Origin: Pseudomonas tumuqii
Lineage (GTDB): Bacteria > Pseudomonadota > Gammaproteobacteria > Pseudomonadales > Pseudomonadaceae
Length of the DNA stretch: 64,000 nt
Assembly: GCF_013184545.1 (NCBI RefSeq)
Contig: NZ_JAAOJA010000006.1
Span: 248,001 to 312,000, forward strand
Direction of reading: 5' to 3'
Every line of letters begins with the position of its first letter. Positions within the stretch are counted from its first letter, which is position 1. The translations under genes were made by a program, and so were the position numbers. Shown piece by piece: positions 45,301 through 53,519 of this stretch. Below the pieces are notes generated by a model. It saw only the letters and a program-made list of their open reading frames with translations, was not told where the DNA came from and did no database searches.

Positions 45301-46139
45301 TGTTCTTCTTCGCCCCAGAGATGCAGGCCGCCATCGACCAGCGCCTGCACTTGCAAAGCGAGCTGCGCCAGGCGATTCAGCGTGAGCAGATGCACCTGGT
45401 GTTCCAGCCGCAGTTGTCGCTCGCCAGCGGCCAGGTTGTGGGTGCCGAGGTCTTGCTGCGCTGGCGGCATCCGGAGCGCGGCGAGATCCTGCCCGGTGAG
45501 TTCATCGCCCTGGCCGAAGAGACCGGCCTGATCCTGGAACTCGGCAGCTGGGTGCTGGAGCAGGCGTGCGCGGTCCTGGCGCGCTGGCTGCCGGGCTGGC
45601 CGCAGGTGGTCCTGGCGGTCAACCTCAGCCCGCGCGAGTTGCGCCAGGTCGATTGCGTCGAGCGCATCCAGGGCTGCCTGCAGCGCTATGGCGTGCCGGC
45701 TCGCGCGCTGGAGCTGGAAATCACCGAAGGCGTGCTGCTCGAAGATGTCGAGCTGTGCATCACCAATATGCAGGCGCTGAGAACCTTCGGCGTGCGCTTC
45801 GCGATCGACGACTTCGGCACCGGTTATTCCTCGCTGACCTACCTCAAGCGCTTACCGCTGGACCGCCTGAAAATCGACCGCAGCTTCACCCAGGATCTGG
45901 CGGGCGACAGCAGCGACCTGATGCTGGTGCAAACCATCCTGATGATCGCCCACAACCTGGGCCTGGAATGCGTCGCCGAAGGCATCGAAAACCAGGCCCA
46001 GCTGGATACCCTGCGGCGCCATGGCTGTGCCCTGGGCCAGGGCTATCATTTCAGTCGACCGTTGGCCGAGCAGGACTTTCTGCGCTGGGTCGCCCGGCGC
46101 CTGCCGCTGCAGCCAGAAGTGGTGGCTCCGCAGGCGTAG
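42336..46139 (+). CDS. MASE1-PAS(x4)-GGDEF-EAL membrane c-di-GMP enzyme
   Basis: 1267 residues. About eight hydrophobic helices (10-310) fit a MASE1 sensor. Four PAS-type domains follow (about 320-430, 445-560, 570-690, 700-815). The GGDEF domain (about 815-985) has an intact GGDEF at 905-909 and an I-site RAED five residues before it. The EAL domain (about 1000-1250) has EVL in place of EAL at 1038, with N in VNLSP, EITE, DDFGTGYSS and AEGIEN all kept, so phosphodiesterase activity is likely. It is probably bifunctional and is monocistronic. GAGG precedes ATG 42336; the TAG stop lies inside a repeat. Confidence 0.9.
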   Translation: MPVVSDRLPIWTWWLPLPIFLMATWLALATRFSDAAAFWHLSFALGLVGCLWWGPRVLLALYLNALLSIALWQLEWQWALVYALPETLGVGLAWLLLRGRAFDVALPDLAHLLRFAGLGVLLPVALLVVAGQSHLWLRGQLAGPDWMTASLALWLADCLITLAIATPLLTCLSPWLRRRGWLHGPGRDDAGLMPAPQVLGQLPPWPLLLLLLGGLPWLLELLPLTLNLPLIGVMMLGLALVWGFAGALCAALLSAWMVLVWPLLRGLAEAANWLDPQRLEWHLSLLLLMLATLLVGRSLSDLRLALGRSALTQQQLALASLALEASPLGVTIVDARQRDLPVIYSNPAFARLSGYSREESLGKDCRFLLRDDHQQRELSRLQQALRQGTACQVVVRNYRKDGQPFWNELMLAPMVDAQGLGHFVILQHDVSARERMAAQVTAQREESLRQSHLFSQTESIADLGGWVLNLADHSMYWSAGCFRIYELDANGSAPNLEQALDYLDGSDRALAEQTLQLLFAGRDHFDIEVRLSTAKGNRRWVRLKGMVERDGPQLVRVYGAIQDVSGRKCTEQQLHERDERLRLFFEAPLIGMALTNPSFGWEEVNFKLCSILGRSREQLQACSWASISQADDLRAEQALLDQVLGGSRDGYELDKRFIRPDGSLVYTRLSLRAVRHASGRPSMFLVLVEDISARHEAEARYRTIVEHAPEAIMLFSPRGGMLDCNENALRLFRYTREQLLGKSVLDLSPPRQADGQASADLGGVYLNQAIAGQTPVFEWLHRDSGGRQIPCEVRLVRMPGEQVLIRGSVTDISERQRYQREIERLAYSDELTGLPNRRLLLDRLQHAMDRELREASIGALLFIDLDHFKTVNDSLGHLVGDGLLREVTVRLARVLRAEDTLARLGGDEFVVLLEALDGTAEIAAGYAAMTANKLLDSLKGSYWIDGHELSISASIGIALHPFGAQVATDVLKQADTAMYRAKSAGRNGLFFFAPEMQAAIDQRLHLQSELRQAIQREQMHLVFQPQLSLASGQVVGAEVLLRWRHPERGEILPGEFIALAEETGLILELGSWVLEQACAVLARWLPGWPQVVLAVNLSPRELRQVDCVERIQGCLQRYGVPARALELEITEGVLLEDVELCITNMQALRTFGVRFAIDDFGTGYSSLTYLKRLPLDRLKIDRSFTQDLAGDSSDLMLVQTILMIAHNLGLECVAEGIENQAQLDTLRRHGCALGQGYHFSRPLAEQDFLRWVARRLPLQPEVVAPQA

Positions 46140-46177
46140 CCTGGATCAGCCTTGCCGTAATCCGGGTTACGGGGGGC
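46136..46177. repeat. GTAGCCTGGAT-type repeat overlapping a stop codon
   Basis: GTAGCCTGGATCAGCC...GGCTTGCC-like core and TAATCCGGGTTACGG form the arms of a Pseudomonas repeat (consensus GTAGCCCGGAT...ATCCGGGCTAC). The TAG that ends the GGDEF-EAL gene (46137-46139) is part of the left arm. Confidence 0.65.
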
Positions 46178-46189
46178 TGCAGCTCCGCC

Positions 46190-47095
46190 TCAGCCCTTGC
46201 CCTTGGTCCGGGTCAAGTGCGGGCCGCCGTTTTTCTCCAGGTACTGGATCACCAGGCTGGCGACATCCTTGCCGGTGGTGGTCTCGATGCCTTCCAGGCC
46301 GGGCGAGGAGTTGACCTCCATCACCAGCGGGCCGTGGTTGGAGCGCAGGATATCCACGCCGGCCACCGACAGGCCCATCACCTTGGCCGCGCGAATCGCC
46401 GTCATGCGCTCCTCCGGGGTGATCTTGATCAGGCTGGCGCTGCCGCCGCGGTGCAGGTTGGAGCGGAACTCGCCGGGTTTGGCCTGGCGCTTCATCGCGG
46501 CGATCACCTTGTCGCCGACCACGAAGCAGCGGATATCCGCGCCGCCGGCTTCCTTGATGTATTCCTGGACCATGATGTTCTGCTTGAGGCCCATGAAGGC
46601 CTCGATCACCGACTCGGCGGCTTTGGCGGTTTCGCAGAGCACCACGCCGATGCCCTGGGTGCCTTCCAGCACCTTGATCACCAGCGGCGCGCCATTGACC
46701 ATCTGGATCAGGTCGTCGATATCGTCGGGGGAGTGGGCGAAGCCGGTGACCGGCAAGCCGACGCCGCGCCTTGACAGCAGTTGCAGCGAGCGCAGCTTGT
46801 CGCGCGAGCGGGCGATCGCCACCGACTCGTTGAGCGGGAACACCCCCATCATCTCGAACTGGCGCAGCACCGCGCAGCCATAGAAGGTCACCGAGGCGCC
46901 GATCCGCGGGATCACCGCATCGAAGCCTTCCAGTGGCTTGCCGCGGTAGTGGATCTGCGGCTTGTGGCTGGCGATGTTCATGTAGGCGCGCAGGGTGTCG
47001 ATGACCACCACCTCATGGCCGCGCAGCTGACCGGCTTCGACCAGGCGACGAGTGGAATACAGACGCGGATTGCGCGACAGCACGGCGATTTTCAT
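46190..47095 (-). CDS. rimK: Ribosomal protein S6-type glutamate ligase, RimK
   Basis: 301 residues, ATP-grasp fold. It adds glutamate residues to the C-terminus of ribosomal protein S6; in pseudomonads this alters the proteome and is linked to c-di-GMP. Motifs: the N-terminal [20 protein letters not shown], the ATP-binding [19 protein letters not shown], and metal-binding [19 protein letters not shown] with [13 protein letters not shown]. The start overlaps the upstream rimB-like stop (ATGA), so the two are coupled. Confidence 0.93.
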   Translation of the reverse strand: MKIAVLSRNPRLYSTRRLVEAGQLRGHEVVVIDTLRAYMNIASHKPQIHYRGKPLEGFDAVIPRIGASVTFYGCAVLRQFEMMGVFPLNESVAIARSRDKLRSLQLLSRRGVGLPVTGFAHSPDDIDDLIQMVNGAPLVIKVLEGTQGIGVVLCETAKAAESVIEAFMGLKQNIMVQEYIKEAGGADIRCFVVGDKVIAAMKRQAKPGEFRSNLHRGGSASLIKITPEERMTAIRAAKVMGLSVAGVDILRSNHGPLVMEVNSSPGLEGIETTTGKDVASLVIQYLEKNGGPHLTRTKGKG

Positions 47096-47559
47096 GGGGC
47101 ACCAGAAAGGTCAGCAAGCGAGGGTTTGTCTTGAACGTAGGTCAGCGCCGGATTGACCACCAGTTGGCCATCGACCAGCGCCTTGGAGCCGAGCAGCACG
47201 CGGTAGCGCATGGTCCTGCGGCAGGTCAGGGTGAATTCCACAGACCACAGGCGGTCGCCCAGGGCCAGGTGGGTGCGGATCACGTAGCGGCTCTGCACAT
47301 GGCCGGTGGAGCTCTTGATGTTCTTCAGCGTCACCAGCGGCGCCTCGCAGCGATGGCGACGCTGGACCAGAGTGCCGAGGTGGGCGGTGAAGCGCACCCA
47401 GTTCTCGCCATCGCGCTGGAACGGCTGGATATCGCTGGCGTGCAGGCAGGAGGTGCTGGCGCCGGTGTCGATTTTCGCGCGCAGACCGACCATGCCCAGG
47501 TCGGGCAGGTTGATCCATTCGCGCAGGCCGATCACGCTGAGATGGTCGAAGGTCTTCAA
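47092..47559 (-). CDS. rimB: Retropepsin-like zinc/aspartyl protease family protein (RimB)
   Basis: 155 residues. The DTGA motif of retropepsin-like proteases is present as [14 protein letters not shown] around residue 32, and family (PF05618) strands [20 protein letters not shown] and [10 protein letters not shown] follow. In Pseudomonas rim operons this protein acts with RimK on S6 modification. The start is taken as TTG 47559 ([15 protein letters not shown]) because it matches the family N-terminus and no ATG lies nearby; its ribosome-binding site is weak. It is divergent from hslR. Confidence 0.82.
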   Translation of the reverse strand: MKTFDHLSVIGLREWINLPDLGMVGLRAKIDTGASTSCLHASDIQPFQRDGENWVRFTAHLGTLVQRRHRCEAPLVTLKNIKSSTGHVQSRYVIRTHLALGDRLWSVEFTLTCRRTMRYRVLLGSKALVDGQLVVNPALTYVQDKPSLADLSGAP

Positions 47560-47674
47560 ATTGGGCGAATTCCGTCAGGCCTGGTTGGCCTATAGTTGCG
47601 GGCATTCTAGTTGGGCCTTATGACAACTGCATCAGGCAAAATTCACTTGAGCTGCCGTTTCGATCGAGAGTGCA

Positions 47675-48082
47675 ATGAGCAACAAAGCAGACGACAAAGA
47701 AGACGACAAGATACGCCTGGACAAATGGCTGTGGGCCGCACGTTTCTTCAAGACCCGCGCCCTGGCCAAGGCCGCCATCGAGGGCGGCAAGGTGCATTGC
47801 CGGGGCGAGCGCTGCAAGCCGGGCAAGGAGCCGCGGATCGGCGATGAACTGCTGATCCGCATCGGTTTCGACGAGCGCAGCGTGGTGATTCAGGCGCTCT
47901 CCGCGGTGCGCCGCGGCGCCCCCGAGGCCCAGGCGCTGTATAGCGAAACCGCCGAGAGCATTGCCCGCCGCGAACAGGCTGCTGCGCAGCGCAAGGCCGG
48001 CGCTCTGGGCATGCAGACCGACGGCCGGCCAAGCAAGAAGCAGCGCCGGCAGATCCATCGGTTTCGCGACGGCCAGGATTGA
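47675..48082 (+). CDS. hslR: Hsp15 ribosome-associated heat-shock protein
   Basis: 135 residues. An S4 RNA-binding domain (about 10-75: IRLDKWLWAARFFKTRALAK, IEGGKVHCRGERCKPGKEP) is followed by a basic Ala/Arg/Gln-rich C-terminal helix. Hsp15 binds free 50S subunits carrying nascent chains and helps rescue stalled ribosomes. It is divergent from rimB-rimK. Repeat copy C begins at its stop codon. Confidence 0.92.
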   Translation: MSNKADDKEDDKIRLDKWLWAARFFKTRALAKAAIEGGKVHCRGERCKPGKEPRIGDELLIRIGFDERSVVIQALSAVRRGAPEAQALYSETAESIARREQAAAQRKAGALGMQTDGRPSKKQRRQIHRFRDGQD

Positions 48083-48133
48083 GAGCTTGGAAAAAACGCG
48101 CGTGACGGCGCTGGATATGTTCACAACCGCTGA
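48080..48133 (+). repeat. Stop-adjacent palindromic repeat, copy C (short)
   Basis: Begins with the TGA of hslR, then GAGCTTGGAAAAAACGCGCG, and ends GGCGCTGGATATGTTCACAACCGCTGA as copy B does. It is shorter than A, B and D, lacking the CGCCTACTGCG middle. Its left end (CTTGGAAAA) is more diverged than its right end. Confidence 0.6.
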
Positions 48134-48482
48134 GCACGACCCGCGATCCGTAGGGGGCCACTCGTCGCAGGCAGTGCACCATGGTTCCGGCACAACAGCT
48201 GGCGGGCTGTTGCTGCGCTCCGCACGGAACGCCGCCCGGACCGCCCTTCTACCCGCAGGCAGTTGCTGTAGCCCGGATAAGATTCGGGGAAGTCTGGCGC
48301 CTGAAAAGCCGCTCCCGGATTGCATCCGGGCTATGCGCTGGCCGCCTGGCTGACGACAAGGGCCCGAGACGGCCAGCATTGCGTCTGCTGTGGCCGCTGA
48401 GCGTGGCCCGGAGCAACACGCAACTGGGGACATAGCCTTCGGCTAGTCTGTAAACATCGCCATTGGAATCGCGGAGGCAAGC
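48134..48482. other. Intergenic region between hslR and the dioxygenase gene
   Basis: About 350 bp. It contains a GTAGCCCGGAT-type repeat (48267-48335) and no convincing ORF. The dioxygenase promoter should lie in the last 100 bp, but I cannot point to clear -35/-10 boxes. Confidence 0.5.
48267..48335. repeat. GTAGCCCGGAT-type REP
   Basis: TGTAGCCCGGATAAG on the left and CCCGGATTGCATCCGGGCTAT on the right. The right arm contains the perfect palindrome CCCGGAT-TGC-ATCCGGG. It is a familiar Pseudomonas intergenic repeat. Confidence 0.75.
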
Positions 48483-49136
48483 ATGACCCTGTCACGCCTC
48501 AGTCGTCGCCGGGTGCTGGCCGGGCTCGGCGGCGGCAGCTTGCTGCTGGCCAGCCCGGGGCTCTTCGCCGAGCTGCTGTTGACCCCGGCGCAGACGCTTG
48601 GTCCCTTCTACCCCGACCAGCTGCCGCTGGATCAGGACAACGACCTGCTGCAGGTCGGCGACCGGCCGACTCAAGCCAGCGGCGTCGTGGTGCAGTTGCA
48701 CGGGCAGATTCTCGATGCCCGTGGCAAGCCCCTCAAGGGCGCCCTGGTGGAAATCTGGCAGGTCGATAGCAATGGCATCTACCTGCACAGCCGTGGCGGC
48801 GAGCGGGACCGGCGCGACCCGAACTTCCAGGGCTATGGCCGCTTCGAGACCGCCAGCGACGGCCGCTACCGCTTCCGTACCCTACGTCCGGTGCCCTACC
48901 CGGGGCGCACTCCGCATATCCATTTCGCCGTGACCCTGCCCGGCCTGCCGCGTTTCGCCACCCAGTGCTACATCCGCGGCGAGCCGCTCAATCAGCGCGA
49001 TGGCGTGCTCAATGCGATCCGCGATCCGCGCCTGCGCGAACGCCTGATCGTGCCCTTCGTCCCGGTGGCCGGTGCGCGCGCGGGCGAACAGGTGGCGCGC
49101 TTCGATATCGTCCTCGGCGTGACCCCGGAGTCCTGA
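48483..49136 (+). CDS. Exported intradiol ring-cleavage dioxygenase-like protein (Tat signal)
   Basis: 217 residues. The N-terminus has a twin-arginine signal (SRRRVLAGLGGGSLLLASPG), so export of a folded metalloprotein is expected. The rest fits the protocatechuate 3,4-dioxygenase fold: TLGPFYPDQLPLD, LKGALVEIWQVDSNGIY, QGYGRFETASDGRYRFRTLR and PYPGRTPHIHFAV. The Tyr residues in GIY and VPY and the two His in HIH are the expected Fe(III) ligands. The substrate is unknown; no aromatic degradation genes are near. GGAGG precedes ATG 48483. It is convergent with the SLC13 gene, 4 bp apart. Confidence 0.85.
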   Translation: MTLSRLSRRRVLAGLGGGSLLLASPGLFAELLLTPAQTLGPFYPDQLPLDQDNDLLQVGDRPTQASGVVVQLHGQILDARGKPLKGALVEIWQVDSNGIYLHSRGGERDRRDPNFQGYGRFETASDGRYRFRTLRPVPYPGRTPHIHFAVTLPGLPRFATQCYIRGEPLNQRDGVLNAIRDPRLRERLIVPFVPVAGARAGEQVARFDIVLGVTPES

Positions 49137-49140
49137 GATC

Positions 49141-50982
49141 TTAAAGCGGCCAGACCAGCAGCAGCAGCGGCACACTGACCAGCACCACGAGAATTTCCAG
49201 CGGCAGGCCGAGGCGCCAGTAATCGCCGAAGCGGAAGCCGCCGGGACTGAGGATCAGGGTGTTGTTCTGGTGGCCGATGGGCGTGAGGAACGAGCAGGAG
49301 GCGCCAATCGCCACCGCCATCAACAGCGAGTCGGGGCTGACCCCGAGCTGGCTCGCCGCACTCAGGGCGAGCGGGCACATCACCGCCGCAGTGGCGGCGT
49401 TGTTCATGAAGTCTGTGAGGGTCATGGTCACCACCAGCAGCAGGGTCAGCACGATCACCGGGTTGCCTTGCGCCACATGTTCCATCAGTAGCCGTGCCAG
49501 CAAGTCCGCGGCACCGCTAGTGGACATGGCGCCAGCCACCGGGAGCAAGGCGCCGAGCAGGACGATCACCGGCCAGTCGATGGATTCGTAGATCGAGCGC
49601 AACGGCACCACGCGCAGCACCATGAACACCAGCACGCCAGCGGCGAAGGCCATGGCGGTCGAGAGCAGGCCCACGGCGGAAATCGCCACGGCCAGCAACA
49701 TCACGCCCAATGCCAGGCCCGCGTGAGTCGGGTTGGGGATGGTGATGGCGCGGTCGGCCAGCGGCACGCAGGCATAGTCGCTGGCAAACTCGGCGATATC
49801 GCCCGGCGCACCCTGCATCAGCAGGACATCGCCGTGCTCGAACAGGGTCGAGCGCAGACGCTTGATCGACCGATGACTCGCGCGCGAGATGGCCAGCAGG
49901 TTGATGCTGTAGCGGCTCCGCAGGCGGGTACTGCGGGCCGAGCGGCCGACCAGCTGGGAATCGGGGCGCACCAGCAGCTCCTGCAAGACAATGTCGGTGT
50001 CGCCGCTGTCTTTCTTGCCGGTGTCTGCCCCAGGACTTTTGGCCGCGTCCTGGGTAGCGGCTGTGTTGCCCGCGTCGGCTTGCGCCTCCAGCTTGCGTTC
50101 GGCTTCCAGTTGCAGGCCCAGCTTGCCGAGTACCGTGCCGAGAGCCTCGGGTTCGGCCTCGATCACCAGCAGATCATCGACGCGCAGGAGCTGTCGTGGG
50201 TCGGGCACGGACAGGCGCAGATCGTTGCGCAGCATGCCGATCACCTGGGCGTCGGCCTCATCTAGCAACTGCTCGACTTCGCGCAAGGTCTTGCCGGCTG
50301 CCTTGGCCCCTGGCTTGACCCGCGCCTCGGTGAGGTAAGTGCCGGTGTTGAAGCTGGCGGCGCCGGCGACCTCGCGCTTGGGTACCAGGCGCCAGCCGAG
50401 CAGGGCGATGAACAGCACACCGGCCAGCGCCACCGCGACGCCAACCGGGCTGAAGTCGAACATGGCAAACGGCCCGGCCCCGCTCTGGGCGCGAAAGCTG
50501 GAGACGATCAGGTTGGGCGGCGTACCGATCAGCGTGGTCATGCCGCCGAGAATGGTGCCGAAGGCCAGCGGCATCAGCACCCGGCCCGGCGGCAGCCCCT
50601 GCTTGGTAGCAATCTGCAAGGCGATCGGCATCAGCAGGACGAGGGCGCCGACATTGTTCATGAAGGCCGAGAGCAGCGCACCCAGGCCGGTCAGTGCGGC
50701 AATCGAGAGCATCGGCCCGGCATTGCTGGGCAGCATGCGCTGGGCCAGCGCATCGATCACGCCGGTGACTTGCAGGCCGTGGCTCAACACCAGCACGCAG
50801 GCAACGGTGATCACCGCCGGGTGGCCGAAACCGTGGAAGGCCTGCTCGTCCGGTACCAGGCCGACCAGTACACAGGCCAGCAAGGCGGCGAGGGCGACCA
50901 CGTCGTGACGCCAGCGGCCCCAGATGAACAGCCCGATGGTGGCGGCGAGGATGGCGAAGATCAAGCCTTGGTCTTGGGTCAT
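49141..50982 (-). CDS. SLC13/DASS family permease with two TrkA-C-like domains
   Basis: 613 residues from ATG 50982. Hydrophobic helices in the N-terminal 190 and C-terminal 210 residues flank a cytoplasmic middle (about 205-395) that contains two RCK/TrkA-C-like domains (LTEARVKPGAKAAGKTLREV and VLQELLVRPDSQLVGRSARS). Motifs such as PLAFGTILGGMTTLIGTPPN and MNNAATAAVMCPLALSAA are typical of the CitT/SLC13 anion transporters. The substrate could be a dicarboxylate or sulfate. The region between the two TrkA-C domains (about 310-345) is an Ala/Asp-rich linker. Longer starts add residues without family support. Confidence 0.87.
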   Translation of the reverse strand: MTQDQGLIFAILAATIGLFIWGRWRHDVVALAALLACVLVGLVPDEQAFHGFGHPAVITVACVLVLSHGLQVTGVIDALAQRMLPSNAGPMLSIAALTGLGALLSAFMNNVGALVLLMPIALQIATKQGLPPGRVLMPLAFGTILGGMTTLIGTPPNLIVSSFRAQSGAGPFAMFDFSPVGVAVALAGVLFIALLGWRLVPKREVAGAASFNTGTYLTEARVKPGAKAAGKTLREVEQLLDEADAQVIGMLRNDLRLSVPDPRQLLRVDDLLVIEAEPEALGTVLGKLGLQLEAERKLEAQADAGNTAATQDAAKSPGADTGKKDSGDTDIVLQELLVRPDSQLVGRSARSTRLRSRYSINLLAISRASHRSIKRLRSTLFEHGDVLLMQGAPGDIAEFASDYACVPLADRAITIPNPTHAGLALGVMLLAVAISAVGLLSTAMAFAAGVLVFMVLRVVPLRSIYESIDWPVIVLLGALLPVAGAMSTSGAADLLARLLMEHVAQGNPVIVLTLLLVVTMTLTDFMNNAATAAVMCPLALSAASQLGVSPDSLLMAVAIGASCSFLTPIGHQNNTLILSPGGFRFGDYWRLGLPLEILVVLVSVPLLLLVWPL

Positions 50983-51222
50983 ACGGGCGGGCGATCCTTG
51001 GGCAAAAGGGTAGGGGCGCCGGAGGGGCATGGGGCCGTGTTTGCTTCCTGCTAGCTTTGTAGCAGAGCCTGCGCTGTACCGTCAGTTCAATTGCCGGCAC
51101 CTGGTTTGTCCGCTTGCGGCCAAGGCCGTTCCTTTCCGGTCGCCAGCTTGGCCTGCCAGGCCACTCGACTGGCGAGGGCTGCCGCGACTAAGCTCGGGCC
51201 TTCGCCAAGGAGTGCCCGTGCC

Positions 51223-52086
51223 ATGCCCGCCAAGACCGTTCTGATCGCGCTGCCGAACCGTGATTTCGATCCCAGCGAAGTCGCCGTCAGCTGGCAGCTG
51301 CTGCGTGCGGCCGGCCATCGGGTGCGCTTCGCCACCCAGGATGGCGAGCCGGCCGTTGGTGATCCGCTGATGCTCACGGGTGAAGGGCTGGACCCCTGGG
51401 GGTGGCTGCCCGGCTTGCGCCGCTTCAAGCTGCTCGGTTTGCTCCTGCGCGCCCGGCGTGACGCGCGCGAGGCCTACCGCGACTTGCTGGCGGACAGCGA
51501 GTTCCGCCAGCCGCTGCGCTACGCTCAGCTCGCCGTGGCGGACTTCGATGGCCTGCTGCTGCCCGGCGGACACTGGGCCCGCGGCATGCGTGGCTACCTG
51601 GAGAATCAGTGCCTGCAGGCGTTCGTCGGCGCCTTTTTCGCCAGTGGCAAGCCGGTCGCGGCGATCTGTCACGGCGTGCTGCTGGCCGCGCGCAGCCGCC
51701 GGGCGGATGGTCGTTCAGCGCTGTACGGACGGCAGACCACCGCCCTGACCTGGGCGATGGAGCGCAGCGCCTGGAACCTGACCCGTTTCTACGGCCGCTT
51801 CTGGGCGCCGAACTATTACCGAACCTACCTGGAGGCGCCGGGCGAGCCGGCCGGCCATATGAGCGTACAGGCCGAGGTCAGCCGCGCCCTGGCCAGCCCG
51901 GCGGATTTCCTCGAGGTGCCGGCGGCTGCACCGGACCACCTGCGCAAGACCAGCGGCCTGCACCGCGACAGCCCGAGCGACAGCCGTCCGGCCTGGGTGG
52001 TGTGCGACGGCAACTACGTCTCCGCGCGCTGGCCGGGGGATGTGTACAGCTTCGCCCGGCGGTTTATCGAGCTGTTGGCCGGATAA
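51223..52086 (+). CDS. DJ-1/PfpI family protein
   Basis: 287 residues. Family features: TVLIALPNRDFDPSEVAVSW at the start, GLLLPGGHWARGMR, then PVAAICHGVLLAA with the nucleophile-elbow Cys. Members are glyoxalases, chaperones or amidases, and the exact activity is not predictable here. The C-terminal 90 residues (about 195-287) are longer than in minimal DJ-1 proteins. Start ATG 51223 is behind AAGGAGTGCCCGTGCC. It is divergent from the SLC13 gene and convergent with the HI0933-type flavoprotein. Confidence 0.83.
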   Translation: MPAKTVLIALPNRDFDPSEVAVSWQLLRAAGHRVRFATQDGEPAVGDPLMLTGEGLDPWGWLPGLRRFKLLGLLLRARRDAREAYRDLLADSEFRQPLRYAQLAVADFDGLLLPGGHWARGMRGYLENQCLQAFVGAFFASGKPVAAICHGVLLAARSRRADGRSALYGRQTTALTWAMERSAWNLTRFYGRFWAPNYYRTYLEAPGEPAGHMSVQAEVSRALASPADFLEVPAAAPDHLRKTSGLHRDSPSDSRPAWVVCDGNYVSARWPGDVYSFARRFIELLAG

Positions 52087-52202
52087 GGTGGGGGCTTCAG
52101 GGGTGTTCCGCGGCGCGCGGCATCTGCAATGATCGCGGCGGCGGACGCCAGGCGCCTGGTGGGCGCGGATTTATCCGCGATGCGCTTGCCCTCGTAGCGT
52201 CC

Positions 52203-52238
52203 GCTCGTGGCCAAGGCCCATTCCGTCAGGCCACGAGC
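52203..52238 (+). terminator. Hairpin, possible terminator after the PfpI gene
   Basis: A perfect 10-bp stem GCTCGTGGCC/GGCCACGAGC with a 16-nt loop, followed by AATTTGTG. It lies between convergent genes. The T-tract is weak, so it may be only partly effective. Confidence 0.5.
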
Positions 52239-52245
52239 AATTTGT

Positions 52246-52283
52246 GTAGGAGCCAGGGGGACGCCTAGTCCTTGCTGGCGATG
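52246..52283 (+). repeat. Interrupted REP
   Basis: GTAGGAGCCAG and CTTGCTGGCGATG, which are contiguous in the intact REP at 40799, are here separated by 14 extra bases (GGGGACGCCTAGTC). No inverted partner is visible downstream. Confidence 0.65.
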
Positions 52284-52334
52284 CCGTTCGGCGAGTCGCC
52301 GTCGCGGCCAGGGCCCCTGCCACACAAGCGCGAC

Positions 52335-53519
52335 TCAGACGTACTGCGCCGCCGCATAGCCCGAGGCCCAGGCCCACTGGAAGTTGAAGCCGCCCAGATG
52401 GCCGCTGACATCCAGCACCTCGCCGATGAAATACAGCCCCGGGCTTTTCAGCGATTCCATCGTTTTCGACGACACCTCGCGGGTATCGACGCCGCCCAGG
52501 GTCACCTCGGCGGTGCGGTAGCCCTCGGTGCCGGCCGGCACCAGTTGCCAGTCGGCCAGCTGCTCGGCAACCGCCTTGAGTTCGCCCGGGCTGTACTGCT
52601 TCAGCGGCTTGTTAACGAACCAGCTGTCGACCAGCAGCCCGGCCATCTTCTTGGTGAACAGCTCGGCGAGCAGGGTCTTCAGCTCGCTGTTCGGCCGTTC
52701 GCGTTGCTGCTCGGCCAGCCACTCGGGCAGGTCGATGTGCGGCAGCAGGTCGATATGCACGGTGTCGCCCGGTTGCCAGAACGAGGAAATCTGCAGGATC
52801 GCCGGCCCGGAAAGACCGCGGTGGGTGAACAGGATGTTCTCGCGAAAGCTCTGGCCGTTGCAGCTGACCAGACAATCCTCCACCGAGGTGCCGGACAGCT
52901 CCGTGCACAGCGCCTTCAACTGCGGATCGGTGAGGGTGAAGGGCACCAGCCCGGCGCGGGTCGGCAGCAGCGTATGGCCGAACTGCCTGGCCACCTGGTA
53001 GCCGAAGCCGCTGGCGCCGAGGGTCGGGATCGACAGGCCGCCGCTGGCGATCACCAGCGACGTGCAGCTCAGCAGACCAGCGCTGGTCTGCAACTGGTAA
53101 CCGGCCTCGAGCTTGGCGATCTCGCTGACCGAGGTCTCCAGGCGCAGTTCGACCCCGGCCTGCGCGCATTCGTCGAGGAGCATGCCGAGGATGTCGCTGG
53201 CCTTGTGGTCGCAGAACAGCTGGCCGAGCTTCTTCTCGTGGTAGGCCACGCCATGCTTGCCGACCAGGCCGATGAAGTCCCACTGGGTATAGCGCGCCAG
53301 CGCCGACTTGCAGAAGTGCGGGTTCGCCGAGAGGAAGTTGTCCGGCTCGCAGTACAGGTTGGTGAAATTGCAGCGCCCGCCGCCGGACATCAGAATCTTC
53401 TTGCCGGCCTTGTTCGCGTGGTCCAGCAGCAGCACCCGGCGCCCGCGCCCGGCGGCGGTCAGCGCACACATCAAGCCGGCGGCCCCGGCGCCGATAATCA
53501 CCACATCAGTCACTTGCAC
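52335..53519 (-). CDS. HI0933/YhiN family FAD-dependent oxidoreductase
   Basis: 394 residues from GTG 53519. N-terminal FAD-binding motif DVVIIGAGAAGLMCALTAA (GxGxxG), then KKILMSGGGRCNFTN, the family signature, and a C-terminal GxxFxGEVLDVSGHLGGFNFQ segment that closes the flavin site. Function in vivo is not established. Several GTG codons are in frame; this one is spaced best from GGGGAA. It is convergent with the PfpI gene. Confidence 0.85.
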   Translation of the reverse strand: MQVTDVVIIGAGAAGLMCALTAAGRGRRVLLLDHANKAGKKILMSGGGRCNFTNLYCEPDNFLSANPHFCKSALARYTQWDFIGLVGKHGVAYHEKKLGQLFCDHKASDILGMLLDECAQAGVELRLETSVSEIAKLEAGYQLQTSAGLLSCTSLVIASGGLSIPTLGASGFGYQVARQFGHTLLPTRAGLVPFTLTDPQLKALCTELSGTSVEDCLVSCNGQSFRENILFTHRGLSGPAILQISSFWQPGDTVHIDLLPHIDLPEWLAEQQRERPNSELKTLLAELFTKKMAGLLVDSWFVNKPLKQYSPGELKAVAEQLADWQLVPAGTEGYRTAEVTLGGVDTREVSSKTMESLKSPGLYFIGEVLDVSGHLGGFNFQWAWASGYAAAQYV

